Below, piece by piece: positions 24,938 through 32,774 of a stretch of DNA of 64,000 nucleotides. Every line of letters begins with the position of its first letter. Within the stretch, counting starts at the first letter, position 1. The notes below the pieces were generated by a model. That model ran no database searches. It had not been told where the DNA came from and saw nothing but the letters and a program-made list of their open reading frames with translations. The position numbers and the translations under genes are program-made. The DNA comes from Mycolicibacterium diernhoferi. GTDB taxonomy: Bacteria; Actinomycetota; Actinomycetes; Mycobacteriales; Mycobacteriaceae. Location of the stretch: positions 2,108,001-2,172,000 of the forward strand of contig NZ_CP080332.1 of assembly GCF_019456655.1 (NCBI RefSeq), written 5' to 3'.

Positions 24938-26592
24938 AAGTCATGGCGCAGCTGGCGATGGTGATGAACCTCGACAAATGTATCGGCTGCCATACCTGCT
25001 CGGTCACCTGCAAACAGGCCTGGACCAACCGTGCCGGCACCGAGTACGTCTGGTTCAACAACGTCGAAACCCGTCCAGGACAGGGTTATCCGCGCACCTA
25101 TGAGGATCAGGAGCGCTGGCGCGGGGGCTGGATACGGGACCGCAAGGGCCGGCTCCGGCTGCGCGACGGCGGGCGGCTGTCCAAACTCGCCCGTATCTTC
25201 GCCAACCCGAAGATGCCGTCGATCGACGACTACTACGAGCCCTGGACCTACGACTACGAGAACCTCACCTCGGCGCCGCTGGGTGAGCACATCCCGGTCG
25301 CCCCGCCGCGTAGCCTGATCACCGGTGAGCCGACCAAGGTGGCCTGGTCGGCGGCATGGGATGACGACCTCGGCGGCTCGCCGGAGATCCTGTCCGGCGA
25401 CCCGGTGCTCAAGCAGGTCAGCGAACGCATCCGGCTGGAACTCGAGCAGACCTTCATGTTCTATCTGCCGCGCATCTGCGAGCACTGCCTGAACCCGTCG
25501 TGTGTGGCGTCCTGCCCGTCCGGGGCGATCTACAAACGCTCCGAGGACGGCATCGTGCTCGTCGATCAGGACCGGTGCCGCGGCTGGCGCATGTGCGTGT
25601 CCGGATGTCCCTACAAGAAGATGTATTTCAACCACAAGACGGGCAAGGCCGAGAAATGCACCCTGTGCTATCCGCGCATCGAGGTCGGACTGCCGACGGT
25701 GTGCTCGGAGACCTGCGTCGGGCGTCTGCGCTACCTCGGCCTGGTGCTCTATGACGTGGACCGGGTGACCGAGGCAGCGTCGGTGCCCGACGACAAGGAT
25801 CTCTACGAGGCGCACCGGCGGATCCTGCTGGATCCCTCGGATCCGAGCGTGATCGCCGCGGCCCGCGCCGAGGGCATCTCCGACGAGTGGATCGAGGCCG
25901 CGCAGCGTTCTCCGGTCTACAAGCTGATTAACACCTATGGCGTTGCGCTGCCGTTGCATCCGGAGTACCGCACGGTGCCGATGGTCTGGTACGTGCCGCC
26001 GCTGTCGCCGGTGGTGGACGCCGTCAGCAGGGACGGTCACGACGGCGAGGACATCGGCAACCTGTTCGGTGCGTTGGAGGCGTTGCGGATACCGATCGAG
26101 TACCTGGCCGGGCTGTTCACCGCCGGGGACACCGACGTGGTCGCCGGGGTGCTGCGCCGGCTCGCCGCAATGCGGTCCTATATGCGCGACATCAACCTGG
26201 GCCGGGATACCCAGCCGGACATCCCGGCGGCCGTGGGCATGGGCGAGGAACAGATGTATGACATGTACCGGCTGCTGGCACTGGCCAAATACGAAGAGCG
26301 CTACGTGATTCCGACGGCGTACGGTACGCAGGGCCAAATTCACGGCCACGGCCCGGAGGAGCCTGGTTGCTCACTGGATTTCGACGGCGGGCCGGGAATG
26401 TATGAATCGGGGCCATTCGGCGAGGCCAGCGGCGGGCCGGTACCGGTCGCGGTGGAGACCTTCCACGCGCTGCAGAACCGCCAGACCACCGAAGGGATGG
26501 CCGCCAACGCCGAACGGCCGTCCCGGGTGAACCTGCTGAACTGGGACGGGCGGGGAACGCCGTCCGGCATCTTCCCCGCGGACCGACGATGA
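24934..26592 (+). CDS. narH: Respiratory nitrate reductase beta subunit NarH
   Basis: Iron-sulphur electron-transfer subunit, 552 residues. Cysteine groups are visible as CIGCHTCSVTCKQAW (residues 16-30), CEHCLNPSCVASCPSG, CRGWRMCVSGCPYKK (the Trp in place of a Cys marks the [3Fe-4S] cluster) and CTLCYPRIEVGLPTVCSETC. It passes electrons from the NarI haems to NarG. Start and stop overlap narG and narJ by 4 bp each. Confidence 0.97.
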   Translation: MKVMAQLAMVMNLDKCIGCHTCSVTCKQAWTNRAGTEYVWFNNVETRPGQGYPRTYEDQERWRGGWIRDRKGRLRLRDGGRLSKLARIFANPKMPSIDDYYEPWTYDYENLTSAPLGEHIPVAPPRSLITGEPTKVAWSAAWDDDLGGSPEILSGDPVLKQVSERIRLELEQTFMFYLPRICEHCLNPSCVASCPSGAIYKRSEDGIVLVDQDRCRGWRMCVSGCPYKKMYFNHKTGKAEKCTLCYPRIEVGLPTVCSETCVGRLRYLGLVLYDVDRVTEAASVPDDKDLYEAHRRILLDPSDPSVIAAARAEGISDEWIEAAQRSPVYKLINTYGVALPLHPEYRTVPMVWYVPPLSPVVDAVSRDGHDGEDIGNLFGALEALRIPIEYLAGLFTAGDTDVVAGVLRRLAAMRSYMRDINLGRDTQPDIPAAVGMGEEQMYDMYRLLALAKYEERYVIPTAYGTQGQIHGHGPEEPGCSLDFDGGPGMYESGPFGEASGGPVPVAVETFHALQNRQTTEGMAANAERPSRVNLLNWDGRGTPSGIFPADRR

Positions 26593-27233
26593 GCCGGCGC
26601 ACCCGCGGGCGCGAGCCCCTGCAGGATCGGTTGACATGGCAGGCCGCGTCACTGCTGTTGGCGTATCCGGACGCGCAGCAGACCGAGCGCCTGGACACCG
26701 TCGACGCGCTGCTGGGACACCTTCTCGACGCGCGGGGCGCGGCATTGCGGCGGACCGCCGCCGCGCTGCGCGAACGTGATTTCATGTCCGCGCAGCGCGA
26801 CTATGTGGAAACCTTCGACCTGAGCCGGCGGCACACCCTGCTGCTGACCTTCTGGACGGCCGGGGACACCCGTAACAGGGGTGTGCAGATGCTGGCTTTC
26901 GCCCAGGCCTACCGGGCCGCCGGGGTAGAACCGCCCGCCGCCGAGGCACCCGACCATCTGCCGGTGGTGCTGGAGTTCGCCGCCACCGTCGACCCGCAGG
27001 CCGGGCGGCGGCTGCTCACCGAGCACCGGGTGCCCATCGACGTGCTGCGCCGGTCACTGGCCGAGGCCGGGTCTGCGTACGCCGATGCGGTGGCGGCGGT
27101 GAGTGCCACCCTGCCGGCCGCGGGCCAGGACGCGGTCACTCGGCTGATGTCCGCCGGACCACCGTCGGAAGCCGTTGGGCTGCAGCCATTCCAGCTGACG
27201 GTGCCGCCGCGCCGCGTCGGGGAGGGGGTCTGA
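26589..27233 (+). CDS. narJ: Nitrate reductase molybdenum cofactor assembly chaperone NarJ
   Basis: The canonical narJ, 214 residues, between narH and narI. It has the TorD-like helical fold (WQAASLLLAYPDA, FDLSRRHTLLLTFWTAGDTRNRG, PDHLPVVLEFAATVDPQAGRRL). It keeps NarGH in a cofactor-receptive state before membrane docking. It overlaps narH by 4 bp and is one base from narI. A paralogue lies at 19226, divergent from ligB. Confidence 0.95.
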   Translation: MSRRTRGREPLQDRLTWQAASLLLAYPDAQQTERLDTVDALLGHLLDARGAALRRTAAALRERDFMSAQRDYVETFDLSRRHTLLLTFWTAGDTRNRGVQMLAFAQAYRAAGVEPPAAEAPDHLPVVLEFAATVDPQAGRRLLTEHRVPIDVLRRSLAEAGSAYADAVAAVSATLPAAGQDAVTRLMSAGPPSEAVGLQPFQLTVPPRRVGEGV

Positions 27234-27234
27234 C

Positions 27235-27963
27235 ATGTCGGGTTGGGAGATCTTCTGGGACACGGTGCCCTACGTGACGCTGGCGATCGTCATCGTCGGC
27301 ACCTGGTGGCGCTACCGCTATGACAAGTTCGGTTGGACCACCCGCTCGTCGCAGCTCTACGAATCGCGGCTGCTGCGGATCGGCAGCCCACTGTTCCACT
27401 TCGGCATCCTCGTCGTCTTCATCGGGCACATCATCGGATTGATGATTCCGGCGTCGTGGACCGACCGGGTCATGAGTGAGCACTTCTACCACCTGCAGGC
27501 CGTCATCCTGGGTGCGATCGCGGGGGTGGCGACCCTGGTCGGTGTCGCGCTGCTCATCTACCGGCGGCGCACCCGCGGTCCGGTCTTCATGGCGACCACC
27601 CTCAATGACAAGGTGATGTATCTGGCACTGGTCGCGGCGATGGTCGCCGGGTTCGCCTGCACGCTGCTGGGGGCGACGCCGGACGGGGCGGCGTACGACT
27701 ACCGGGAGACGGTGTCGCCGTGGTTCCGGTCGATCTGGATCCTGCAACCCCGCGGAGATCTGATGGTGCAGGCGCCGCTGCAGTTCCACATCCACGCCGG
27801 TATCGCGATGGTGCTGTTCTGCCTGTGGCCGTTCACCCGGCTGGTGCACGCGTTCAGCGCACCGATCGGCTACCTGTTCCGCCCCTACATCGTCTACCGC
27901 AGCCGCGACGTCGCAGCCGGCGGCGAGTTGGTGGGATCCCGGCCGCACCGACGGGGCTGGTGA
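27235..27963 (+). CDS. narI: Respiratory nitrate reductase gamma subunit NarI
   Basis: Membrane cytochrome b subunit, 242 residues, with five hydrophobic helices (first near residues 10-25, then FHFGILVVFIGHIIGLMI, AVILGAIAGVATLVGVALLIY, YLALVAAMVAGFACTLL, AGIAMVLFCLWPFTRLVH). Histidines in helices 2 and 5 are placed to bind the two b haems. It takes electrons from menaquinol. ATG 27235 overlaps the narJ stop by a base or so. Last gene of the nar operon; the next 106 bp hold DosR-box-like sequence. Confidence 0.95.
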   Translation: MSGWEIFWDTVPYVTLAIVIVGTWWRYRYDKFGWTTRSSQLYESRLLRIGSPLFHFGILVVFIGHIIGLMIPASWTDRVMSEHFYHLQAVILGAIAGVATLVGVALLIYRRRTRGPVFMATTLNDKVMYLALVAAMVAGFACTLLGATPDGAAYDYRETVSPWFRSIWILQPRGDLMVQAPLQFHIHAGIAMVLFCLWPFTRLVHAFSAPIGYLFRPYIVYRSRDVAAGGELVGSRPHRRGW

Positions 27964-27970
27964 GTCCCAG

Positions 27971-27990
27971 GTCGGGACCTTCGACCCTGC
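27971..27990 (+). promoter_or_regulatory. Putative DosR/DevR box upstream of the PPOX-like gene
   Basis: GTCGGGACCTTCGACCCTGC agrees with the DosR box TTSGGGACTWWAGTCCCSAA at 12-13 of 20 positions, including GGGAC and the opposing CCC. A weaker GGGACC half-site lies at 28023. Tandem sites about 40-50 bp apart are common in DosR promoters. The match is by eye. Confidence 0.4.
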
Positions 27991-28069
27991 CGCCTGCCGC
28001 GGCGGTGACGCACACTCGAGGCGGGACCCGCGCCCGCGGGTCGTACGCCGCCAGGGAAAGGTGACGACG

Positions 28070-28498
28070 ATGTCGCACGGCCAGCAGCTCGACGTACTCA
28101 ACCGCAGGCAGTGCCTGGACAGGTTGGCGCAGGTCCGGGTCGGCCGGCTGGTGTTCACCGAGGACGCGCTGCCGGCGATCCAGCCGGTCAACTTCCGGCT
28201 GTGGCACGACGATGTGGTGATCCGGGTGGCGGGTGGGCCGAAGCTGGAGGCGGCCACCGCACATCAGGTGGTGGCGTTCGAGGCCGACGAACTCGATCCC
28301 GACCTGCGCAAAGGCTGGAGCGTCACCGTCGTCGGGCAGGCCGAACCGGTCACCGACATCGAAGATCTGGTGGCGGTGGCCGGAACCTTCATCGAGCCGT
28401 GGGTGCAGGGGCGCCGCGACCACTTCATCCGGATCCGCACCGACCGGATGACCGGCCGGGAGTTCCGCGAGGACGCCGGGCCGCAATACGGCTCGTGA
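28070..28498 (+). CDS. Pyridoxamine 5'-phosphate oxidase-like flavin-binding protein
   Basis: A 142-residue split-barrel (PPOX-like) protein: [30 protein letters not shown], then [20 protein letters not shown] and [15 protein letters not shown]. Similar small proteins sit next to devR/acg genes in mycobacteria (Rv3129 in M. tuberculosis, from memory). They may bind FMN or F420, and function is not established. ATG 28070 has AAAGG eight bases upstream; a GTG at 28061 is in frame. It precedes devR by 23 bp, so the two are probably co-transcribed from a promoter with DosR-like sites. Confidence 0.82.
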   Translation: MSHGQQLDVLNRRQCLDRLAQVRVGRLVFTEDALPAIQPVNFRLWHDDVVIRVAGGPKLEAATAHQVVAFEADELDPDLRKGWSVTVVGQAEPVTDIEDLVAVAGTFIEPWVQGRRDHFIRIRTDRMTGREFREDAGPQYGS

Positions 28499-28521
28499 TC
28501 GGCACCGGCCATGATGGGGGC

Positions 28522-29190
28522 ATGCCCGTGGTGAAGGTGTTCCTGGTCGACGATCACGAGGTCGTGCGCCGTGGTCTGATCGACCTGCTCGGCGCCGATC
28601 CCGATCTGGAGGTGGTCGGTGAGGCCGGTTCGGTCGCCGAGGCGGTGACCAGAATTCCCACCGCGCGGCCCGATGTGGCGGTGCTGGATGTTCGGCTGCC
28701 CGACGGCAACGGTATCGAGCTGTGCCGCGACCTGCTCTCGGACCTGCCCGATCTGCGGTGTCTGATGCTGACGTCCTTCACCTCCGATGAGGCGATGCTG
28801 GACGCGATCCTGGCCGGGGCGAGCGGGTTCGTGATCAAGGACATCAAGGGTCTCGAGCTCGCCCAGGCCATCAAGGATGTCGGTGCGGGACGATCGCTGC
28901 TGGACAACCGGGCCGCGGCCGCGCTGATGGCCAATCTGCGCGGCGCCGCGGAGCGGGACGACCCGCTGACCGGGCTGACCGAGCAGGAAAGGACCCTGCT
29001 GCACCTGCTCTCGGAGGGGTTGACCAATCGTCAGATCGCGGCCCGGATGTTTCTCGCGGAGAAGACGGTGAAGAACTACGTGTCGCGGCTGTTGGCCAAG
29101 CTCGGCATGCAACGCCGAACGCAGGCAGCGGTTTTCGCGTCCAAACTGGAGCAGTCAGCTCAGCTGCGGGGACCAGGTGACGACGGCTGA
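28522..29190 (+). CDS. devR: Response regulator DevR/DosR (NarL/FixJ family)
   Basis: Two-domain response regulator of 222 residues. The receiver has [14 protein letters not shown], the phospho-acceptor Asp in [13 protein letters not shown] (near residue 57) and Lys in [12 protein letters not shown]. The LuxR-type HTH follows ([20 protein letters not shown], then [20 protein letters not shown]). Recalled M. tuberculosis DevR is near-identical along most of this. In M. tuberculosis it activates the hypoxia/NO dormancy regulon and is followed by the kinase gene devS; here the next gene is a convergent nitroreductase, and no kinase is present in the window. ATG 28522 is used; GTG codons at 28528 and 28531 are alternatives. 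Confidence 0.93.
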   Translation: MPVVKVFLVDDHEVVRRGLIDLLGADPDLEVVGEAGSVAEAVTRIPTARPDVAVLDVRLPDGNGIELCRDLLSDLPDLRCLMLTSFTSDEAMLDAILAGASGFVIKDIKGLELAQAIKDVGAGRSLLDNRAAAALMANLRGAAERDDPLTGLTEQERTLLHLLSEGLTNRQIAARMFLAEKTVKNYVSRLLAKLGMQRRTQAAVFASKLEQSAQLRGPGDDG

Positions 29191-30141
29191 CAACGGCAGC
29201 CGCGGGGTGGACGGCAACGGGTCTGCGTTCACCGGCGCCCAGCCCACCCGCAGCAGCATCTGCGGGTGACCGCTGTCGCCGAACACGTCGTCGCGGACCG
29301 CGGCCCGGGTTTCGTCGATCTCCAGCGGCTCGGTGACCGGGCAGCTGGCCAGCCCGAGCGTCGTCGCGGTGAGCAACACCAGGCTGGTCGCCTCCCCGGC
29401 ACGCAGCCGGGACAGCGCGCTGTCGTCCTTGGTGCCCAGCGCCAGGACGGCGGCGGCGTCCTGCTCGGGCGTGCTGTCGGCCGGCTGGGCCAGGACCGGT
29501 CCGGCGAACAGTCGTCCCGGGATACGGGCCCCGGGATCGGATTTCGGGGTGCTGCGCGCCGGAACCCCGGCCAGTGAGGCGTAACGCCCACTCCAGGTGG
29601 ATAGTTCGGCAAGGTACTCACGATCGTTGGCGTGCCGCCAGATCGCGTCGGCGACGATCTGTTGGAGTTCGGGCAGCCGCTCGACCTGGCGCAGCATCAC
29701 ACCGGCCCGCGCGGCGCGGGCCCCCATCACGGCGATGTCGGCGTCGGGAACGTGCCAGCCGCTGAACACGCGGCGATCGGTGCGCCGCCGCGGTATCGCC
29801 GCCGCCAGCGGCACATCCGAGCCGGCGGCCGATGACGGGCGAACCGTGATGGTGGCCAGATGTCCGGGCCGGCCCGGGTCGGGAAAGCGCTGCACCCGGG
29901 CGAGCCAGCCGTGCGCGGCCAGCGCGATCACGGCATGATGCAGCGTGGCCCCGCAGCTGAGCAGCAGGTCGCGCGAGTCCGGATCTGCCTGGGGGAGAGC
30001 ACGTTCGGGGTCGGCGTGCAGTTCGATGTGGTCGGCGCCGACGCACCACCGCCAGGGCTGCGAGTTGTGGATCGACGGCGCGCGGGTCGCCAACGACAGC
30101 ACCGTCTCGATGGTGTGCCGGTCGGGAAAGGTCACCTCCAT
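29155..30141 (-). CDS. Acg-family nitroreductase-like protein (Rv3131 type)
   Basis: A 328-residue protein with duplicated nitroreductase-like fold ([20 protein letters not shown] near the N-terminus, [15 protein letters not shown], then [18 protein letters not shown]). Members of this Acg group in the DosR regulon (Rv3131, Rv2032) have lost residues for FMN catalysis and are thought to sequester FMN. Length matches Rv3131 (332). The ATG at 30141 ([10 protein letters not shown]) was chosen over a 19-residue upstream extension. It converges with devR, overlapping its 3' end by 36 bp, so the transcripts are antisense to each other there. Confidence 0.87.
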   Translation of the reverse strand: MEVTFPDRHTIETVLSLATRAPSIHNSQPWRWCVGADHIELHADPERALPQADPDSRDLLLSCGATLHHAVIALAAHGWLARVQRFPDPGRPGHLATITVRPSSAAGSDVPLAAAIPRRRTDRRVFSGWHVPDADIAVMGARAARAGVMLRQVERLPELQQIVADAIWRHANDREYLAELSTWSGRYASLAGVPARSTPKSDPGARIPGRLFAGPVLAQPADSTPEQDAAAVLALGTKDDSALSRLRAGEATSLVLLTATTLGLASCPVTEPLEIDETRAAVRDDVFGDSGHPQMLLRVGWAPVNADPLPSTPRLPLSAVVTWSPQLS

Positions 30142-30175
30142 GGCCCCCAGCCTGCTCCGGAGGGCGCACACGCTA

Positions 30176-30195
30176 CTAGTGCCGAAAGTCCTCAC
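30176..30195 (-). promoter_or_regulatory. Putative DosR/DevR box upstream of the Acg-like gene
   Basis: On the minus strand GTGAGGACTTTCGGCACTAG matches the DosR box at about 13 of 20 positions (GGACT then TT, the right G and C's), 35 bp before the ATG at 30141. In M. tuberculosis acg-type genes are strong DosR targets, which makes the site credible although degenerate. Confidence 0.4.
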
Positions 30196-30219
30196 CAATG
30201 GTCACGAAGGTGGCTGGAA

Positions 30220-31776
30220 CTAGACCACGGCGAAGTCCACCGAGTGCCGGCCGGTGGCGCCGTCGGGAATGACACTGGCCCAATCCGAGGTCTGCACATA
30301 GCCGGTGTTGTCGGTGGCGCGCACCGTGATGGTGTGCGGTCCGGCCTCGTCGGCCTGCCAGTCGAAACTCCACAGCCGCCAGGTGTCGTCGGAGTAGGCG
30401 GCGCCGAGGGTGGCCGGCTGCCACGGACCCTCTCCTGCGGGGGAGTCGATACGCACCTCCACCGCGCGCACACCGCGGGGCTGCGCCCAGGCCACCCCGC
30501 CGAACCGGACCGGGCCGACCGGGACGTCCTGTCCGCTGCGCGGCACGTCGATCCGGGACTGGGTCTTGATGGGCCCGCGTTCCGACCAGCCCAGCGGCGT
30601 CCAATAACCCTGCGCCCGGTCGAATCTCGTCAGCTCCAGGTCGACCACCCATTTGGTGGCCGAGACGTAGCCGTAGAGGCCGGGCACCACCAGTCGCGCC
30701 GGATAGCCGTGCTCGATCGGCAGCGGTTGCCCGTTCATGGTGATGGCCAGCAGCGAGTCCCGGTCGTCGGTCATCGCCTCGATCGGGGTGCCCGCCGTGA
30801 ACCCGTCGCTGGACTCCGAGAGCACCATGTCGGCGTCCGGGGAGACCCCGGCCGCGGCCAGCAGGTCGCGGATCCGGTAGCCGCCCCACACCGCGTTGCC
30901 CACCAGGTCACCGCCGACCGGATTGGAGACGCAGGCCAGCGTCACCATCTGTTCGACGAGCTCGAACTGCTCCAGATCGGCGAAGCTGAAGGTCTTTTCG
31001 CCGTCGACCATGCCGTGGATCCGCAGCCTCCACGCATCCCGGGACAGCTGCGGCACGCTCAGTGCGGTGTCGATGCGGTAGAAGTCCGCGTTGTCGGTGA
31101 CGAACGGGGTCACGTCCACACCGGGCGGCTGGACGCCCGGCGGGACCGGCGGTGCGGGCCTGGCCACCTTCGGTGGGGCGAATGCCGCGCGGTCGTCGGC
31201 CACCGAATGCACCCGGCGCGACCACATCGCGCCCACTGCGGTGCCGAGTACGCCCAGTCCGAGCAGGCCGAGGGCGGCCAGCGACAACCGGCGACCGGGA
31301 TCGGTCTCGGCGGCCTCATGGGCCGACCCGTCGGTCAGCCGCCCGGAGGTCAGGAAGCGCAGTGTGAGGATGCCGCCCAGGCCGCCGACGGCGGTGGGGA
31401 TCACGTCGACCGGCGTCGAACCCGCGCGGGAGAGCACCGCGACGCACCCGGCGATGGCGGCCGCGGCGATCATCACGCTGCCGATCGGCAGCCGGCGCCG
31501 TTCGAGCAGTCCGGCGACGGCGGCCAGCACGGCGATGATGAGCAGCACCATCACCGTCAGGAACAACTTGTCGGCGGTGCCGAAGGTCTGGATCGCCCAT
31601 TCCTTCACCGGGCCGGGCGTGAGGTCGATGACGGTGGACCCGATGGCGTTTCGGGCGTCGGCGGACGCGCCGAGGGGGGCCGCCACCAGCGCGCTGAGGC
31701 CCAGGGTCACCGCCGCGGCGGCGATACCGCTGAGGATCCGAGTCGTTGCGGGGATGACCGGGGATGTGCGAGCCAC
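30220..31776 (-). CDS. Membrane-anchored molybdopterin-dependent oxidoreductase (sulfite oxidase fold)
   Basis: A 518-residue protein with four or five N-terminal hydrophobic helices (residues 12-35, 70-90, 97-115, 120-140, 165-185), then a sulfite-oxidase-type molybdenum domain outside the membrane. The cofactor-binding Cys is in VTLACVSNPVGGDLVG near residue 285, followed by GYPARLVVPGLYGYVSATKW and a C-terminal Ig-like dimerisation domain (VRAVEVRIDSPAG, ITVRATDNTG). The lack of a haem domain and of the classic sulfite motifs leaves the substrate open; M. tuberculosis Rv0218 looks similar. GTG start. It shares a divergent promoter with the SDR at 31875. Confidence 0.87.
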   Translation of the reverse strand: MARTSPVIPATTRILSGIAAAAVTLGLSALVAAPLGASADARNAIGSTVIDLTPGPVKEWAIQTFGTADKLFLTVMVLLIIAVLAAVAGLLERRRLPIGSVMIAAAAIAGCVAVLSRAGSTPVDVIPTAVGGLGGILTLRFLTSGRLTDGSAHEAAETDPGRRLSLAALGLLGLGVLGTAVGAMWSRRVHSVADDRAAFAPPKVARPAPPVPPGVQPPGVDVTPFVTDNADFYRIDTALSVPQLSRDAWRLRIHGMVDGEKTFSFADLEQFELVEQMVTLACVSNPVGGDLVGNAVWGGYRIRDLLAAAGVSPDADMVLSESSDGFTAGTPIEAMTDDRDSLLAITMNGQPLPIEHGYPARLVVPGLYGYVSATKWVVDLELTRFDRAQGYWTPLGWSERGPIKTQSRIDVPRSGQDVPVGPVRFGGVAWAQPRGVRAVEVRIDSPAGEGPWQPATLGAAYSDDTWRLWSFDWQADEAGPHTITVRATDNTGYVQTSDWASVIPDGATGRHSVDFAVV

Positions 31777-31804
31777 CCGTCCACGCTAGCCGAGACAACG
31801 TGCC

Positions 31805-31844
31805 GAAAGGCTTACCGTAAAGTGTCGATCGGCCGTAACGTTAC
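31805..31844. promoter_or_regulatory. Divergent promoter with two dyads
   Basis: Between the molybdoenzyme and SDR genes: GAAAGGCTTACCGTAA (31805-31820) carries the GAANNGCTTACNGTA core shared with the elements at 2865 and 11918, with TACCGT as possible -10. GTAACGTTAC at 31835-31844 is a perfect 10-bp palindrome. Both are operator-like; the binding protein is unknown. Confidence 0.4.
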
Positions 31845-31874
31845 ATTTTCACCGCTTTATGGAAAGGGAGCCAG

Positions 31875-32642
31875 ATGGAGATTTCGGGCAAGAAGGCCGT
31901 GGTTGTCGGCGGGGCATCCGGCTTCGGTCGGGCGACCGTCGAGTCGCTGGCCAAGCGGGGCGCCGGCGTCGCGATCCTCGACCGTCCGCAGTCCAAGGGC
32001 AAGGAGGTCGCCGAACAGGTCGGAGGCTCCTTCTACGAGGTCGACATCACCGACTTCGAGGGCACCGAGCAGGTTCTGGCCAAGGTCGTCGAGGACCTGG
32101 GCGGGCTGCACATCGCGGTGACCACCGCGGGCGGCGGCATCGGCGAGCGCACCGTCAAGAAGGACGGCCCGCACAGCCTGGACTCCTTCCGGCAGACCAT
32201 CGACCTGAACCTGATCGGCACCTTCAACGTCAGCCGGCTGGCGGCGTGGCACATGAGCAAGAACGACCCGGTCGATGAGGAGGCCGAGGAGCGCGGCGTC
32301 ATCATCAACACCGCCTCCATCGCCGCCTTCGAAGGCCAGATCGGCCAGGTCGCCTACACCGCGTCCAAGGCCGCCATCGCCGGCATGTGCCTGACCATGG
32401 CGCGCGACCTCGGCAGCCTGGGTATCCGTGCGCTGGCCATCGCGCCGAGCCTGTTCGCGACCGGCCTGACCGAGGGCATCCCGGACGAGTTCGCCAGCGT
32501 GCTGACCAAGGACGCCGCCTTCCCGAAGCGTCTCGGCAAGCCGGAGGAGTACGCCCGGCTCGCGATCGCGATCGTGGAGAACCCGATGCTCAACGGCCAG
32601 TGCATCCGCCTGGACGCCGGGCAGCGGTTCGCCCCCAAGTAA
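31875..32642 (+). CDS. SDR family oxidoreductase (3-hydroxyacyl-CoA dehydrogenase type II-like)
   Basis: Classical SDR, 255 residues: GGASGFGRAT, D-I-T-D after strand 3, TTAGGGIGERT, NTASIAAFEGQIGQVAYTASK with the catalytic Ser and Tyr/Lys, and the C-terminal MLNGQCIRLDAGQRFAP. The sequence is close to the HSD17B10/type II 3-hydroxyacyl-CoA dehydrogenase group (M. tuberculosis Rv1144 type), which oxidises short-chain or branched 3-hydroxyacyl-CoAs. GAAAGGGAG lies before the ATG. It ends at the composite inverted repeat, which probably terminates transcription. Confidence 0.88.
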   Translation: MEISGKKAVVVGGASGFGRATVESLAKRGAGVAILDRPQSKGKEVAEQVGGSFYEVDITDFEGTEQVLAKVVEDLGGLHIAVTTAGGGIGERTVKKDGPHSLDSFRQTIDLNLIGTFNVSRLAAWHMSKNDPVDEEAEERGVIINTASIAAFEGQIGQVAYTASKAAIAGMCLTMARDLGSLGIRALAIAPSLFATGLTEGIPDEFASVLTKDAAFPKRLGKPEEYARLAIAIVENPMLNGQCIRLDAGQRFAPK

Positions 32643-32648
32643 GACATC

Positions 32649-32773
32649 GCGATTTCGGCGCGTTCACGGTTCGGCGGGCAGGAGCGTAGCGACCCGGGGT
32701 CAGGGTTCGGCGGGCAGGAGCGTAGCGACCCGGGGTCAGGGTCGCTCATCGGCCGTGAACGCGCCGAAATCGC
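32649..32773. repeat. Long inverted repeat between convergent genes, likely bidirectional terminator
   Basis: A perfect 21-bp inverted repeat: the left arm (32649-32669) begins GCGATTTCGGCGCG and ends TTCACGG; the right arm (32753-32773) is its exact reverse complement. Between them lies an 83-bp loop holding a 36-bp tandem duplication. It separates the SDR (ends 32642) from the convergent TauE-like gene (ends 32775). No T-tract is present, so rho-dependent or structure-based termination, or an inserted small repeat element, are both possible. Confidence 0.75.
32668..32739. repeat. Two identical 36-bp tandem copies
   Basis: Copies at 32668-32703 and 32704-32739 are identical; each contains TTCGGCGGGCAGGAGCG followed by TAGCGACCCGGGG. 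The internal GGGCAGGAGCGTAGCGAC is a one-base variant of the element at 9315. The 36-bp (12-codon) period is not in a plausible gene. Copy number may vary between strains. Confidence 0.8.
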
Positions 32774-32774
32774 T

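Noticed and set aside
29860..32121. A 753-codon rightward open frame
   Set aside because: Shadow of the Acg-like and molybdoenzyme genes, which have clear family motifs; composition is that of a shadow frame.
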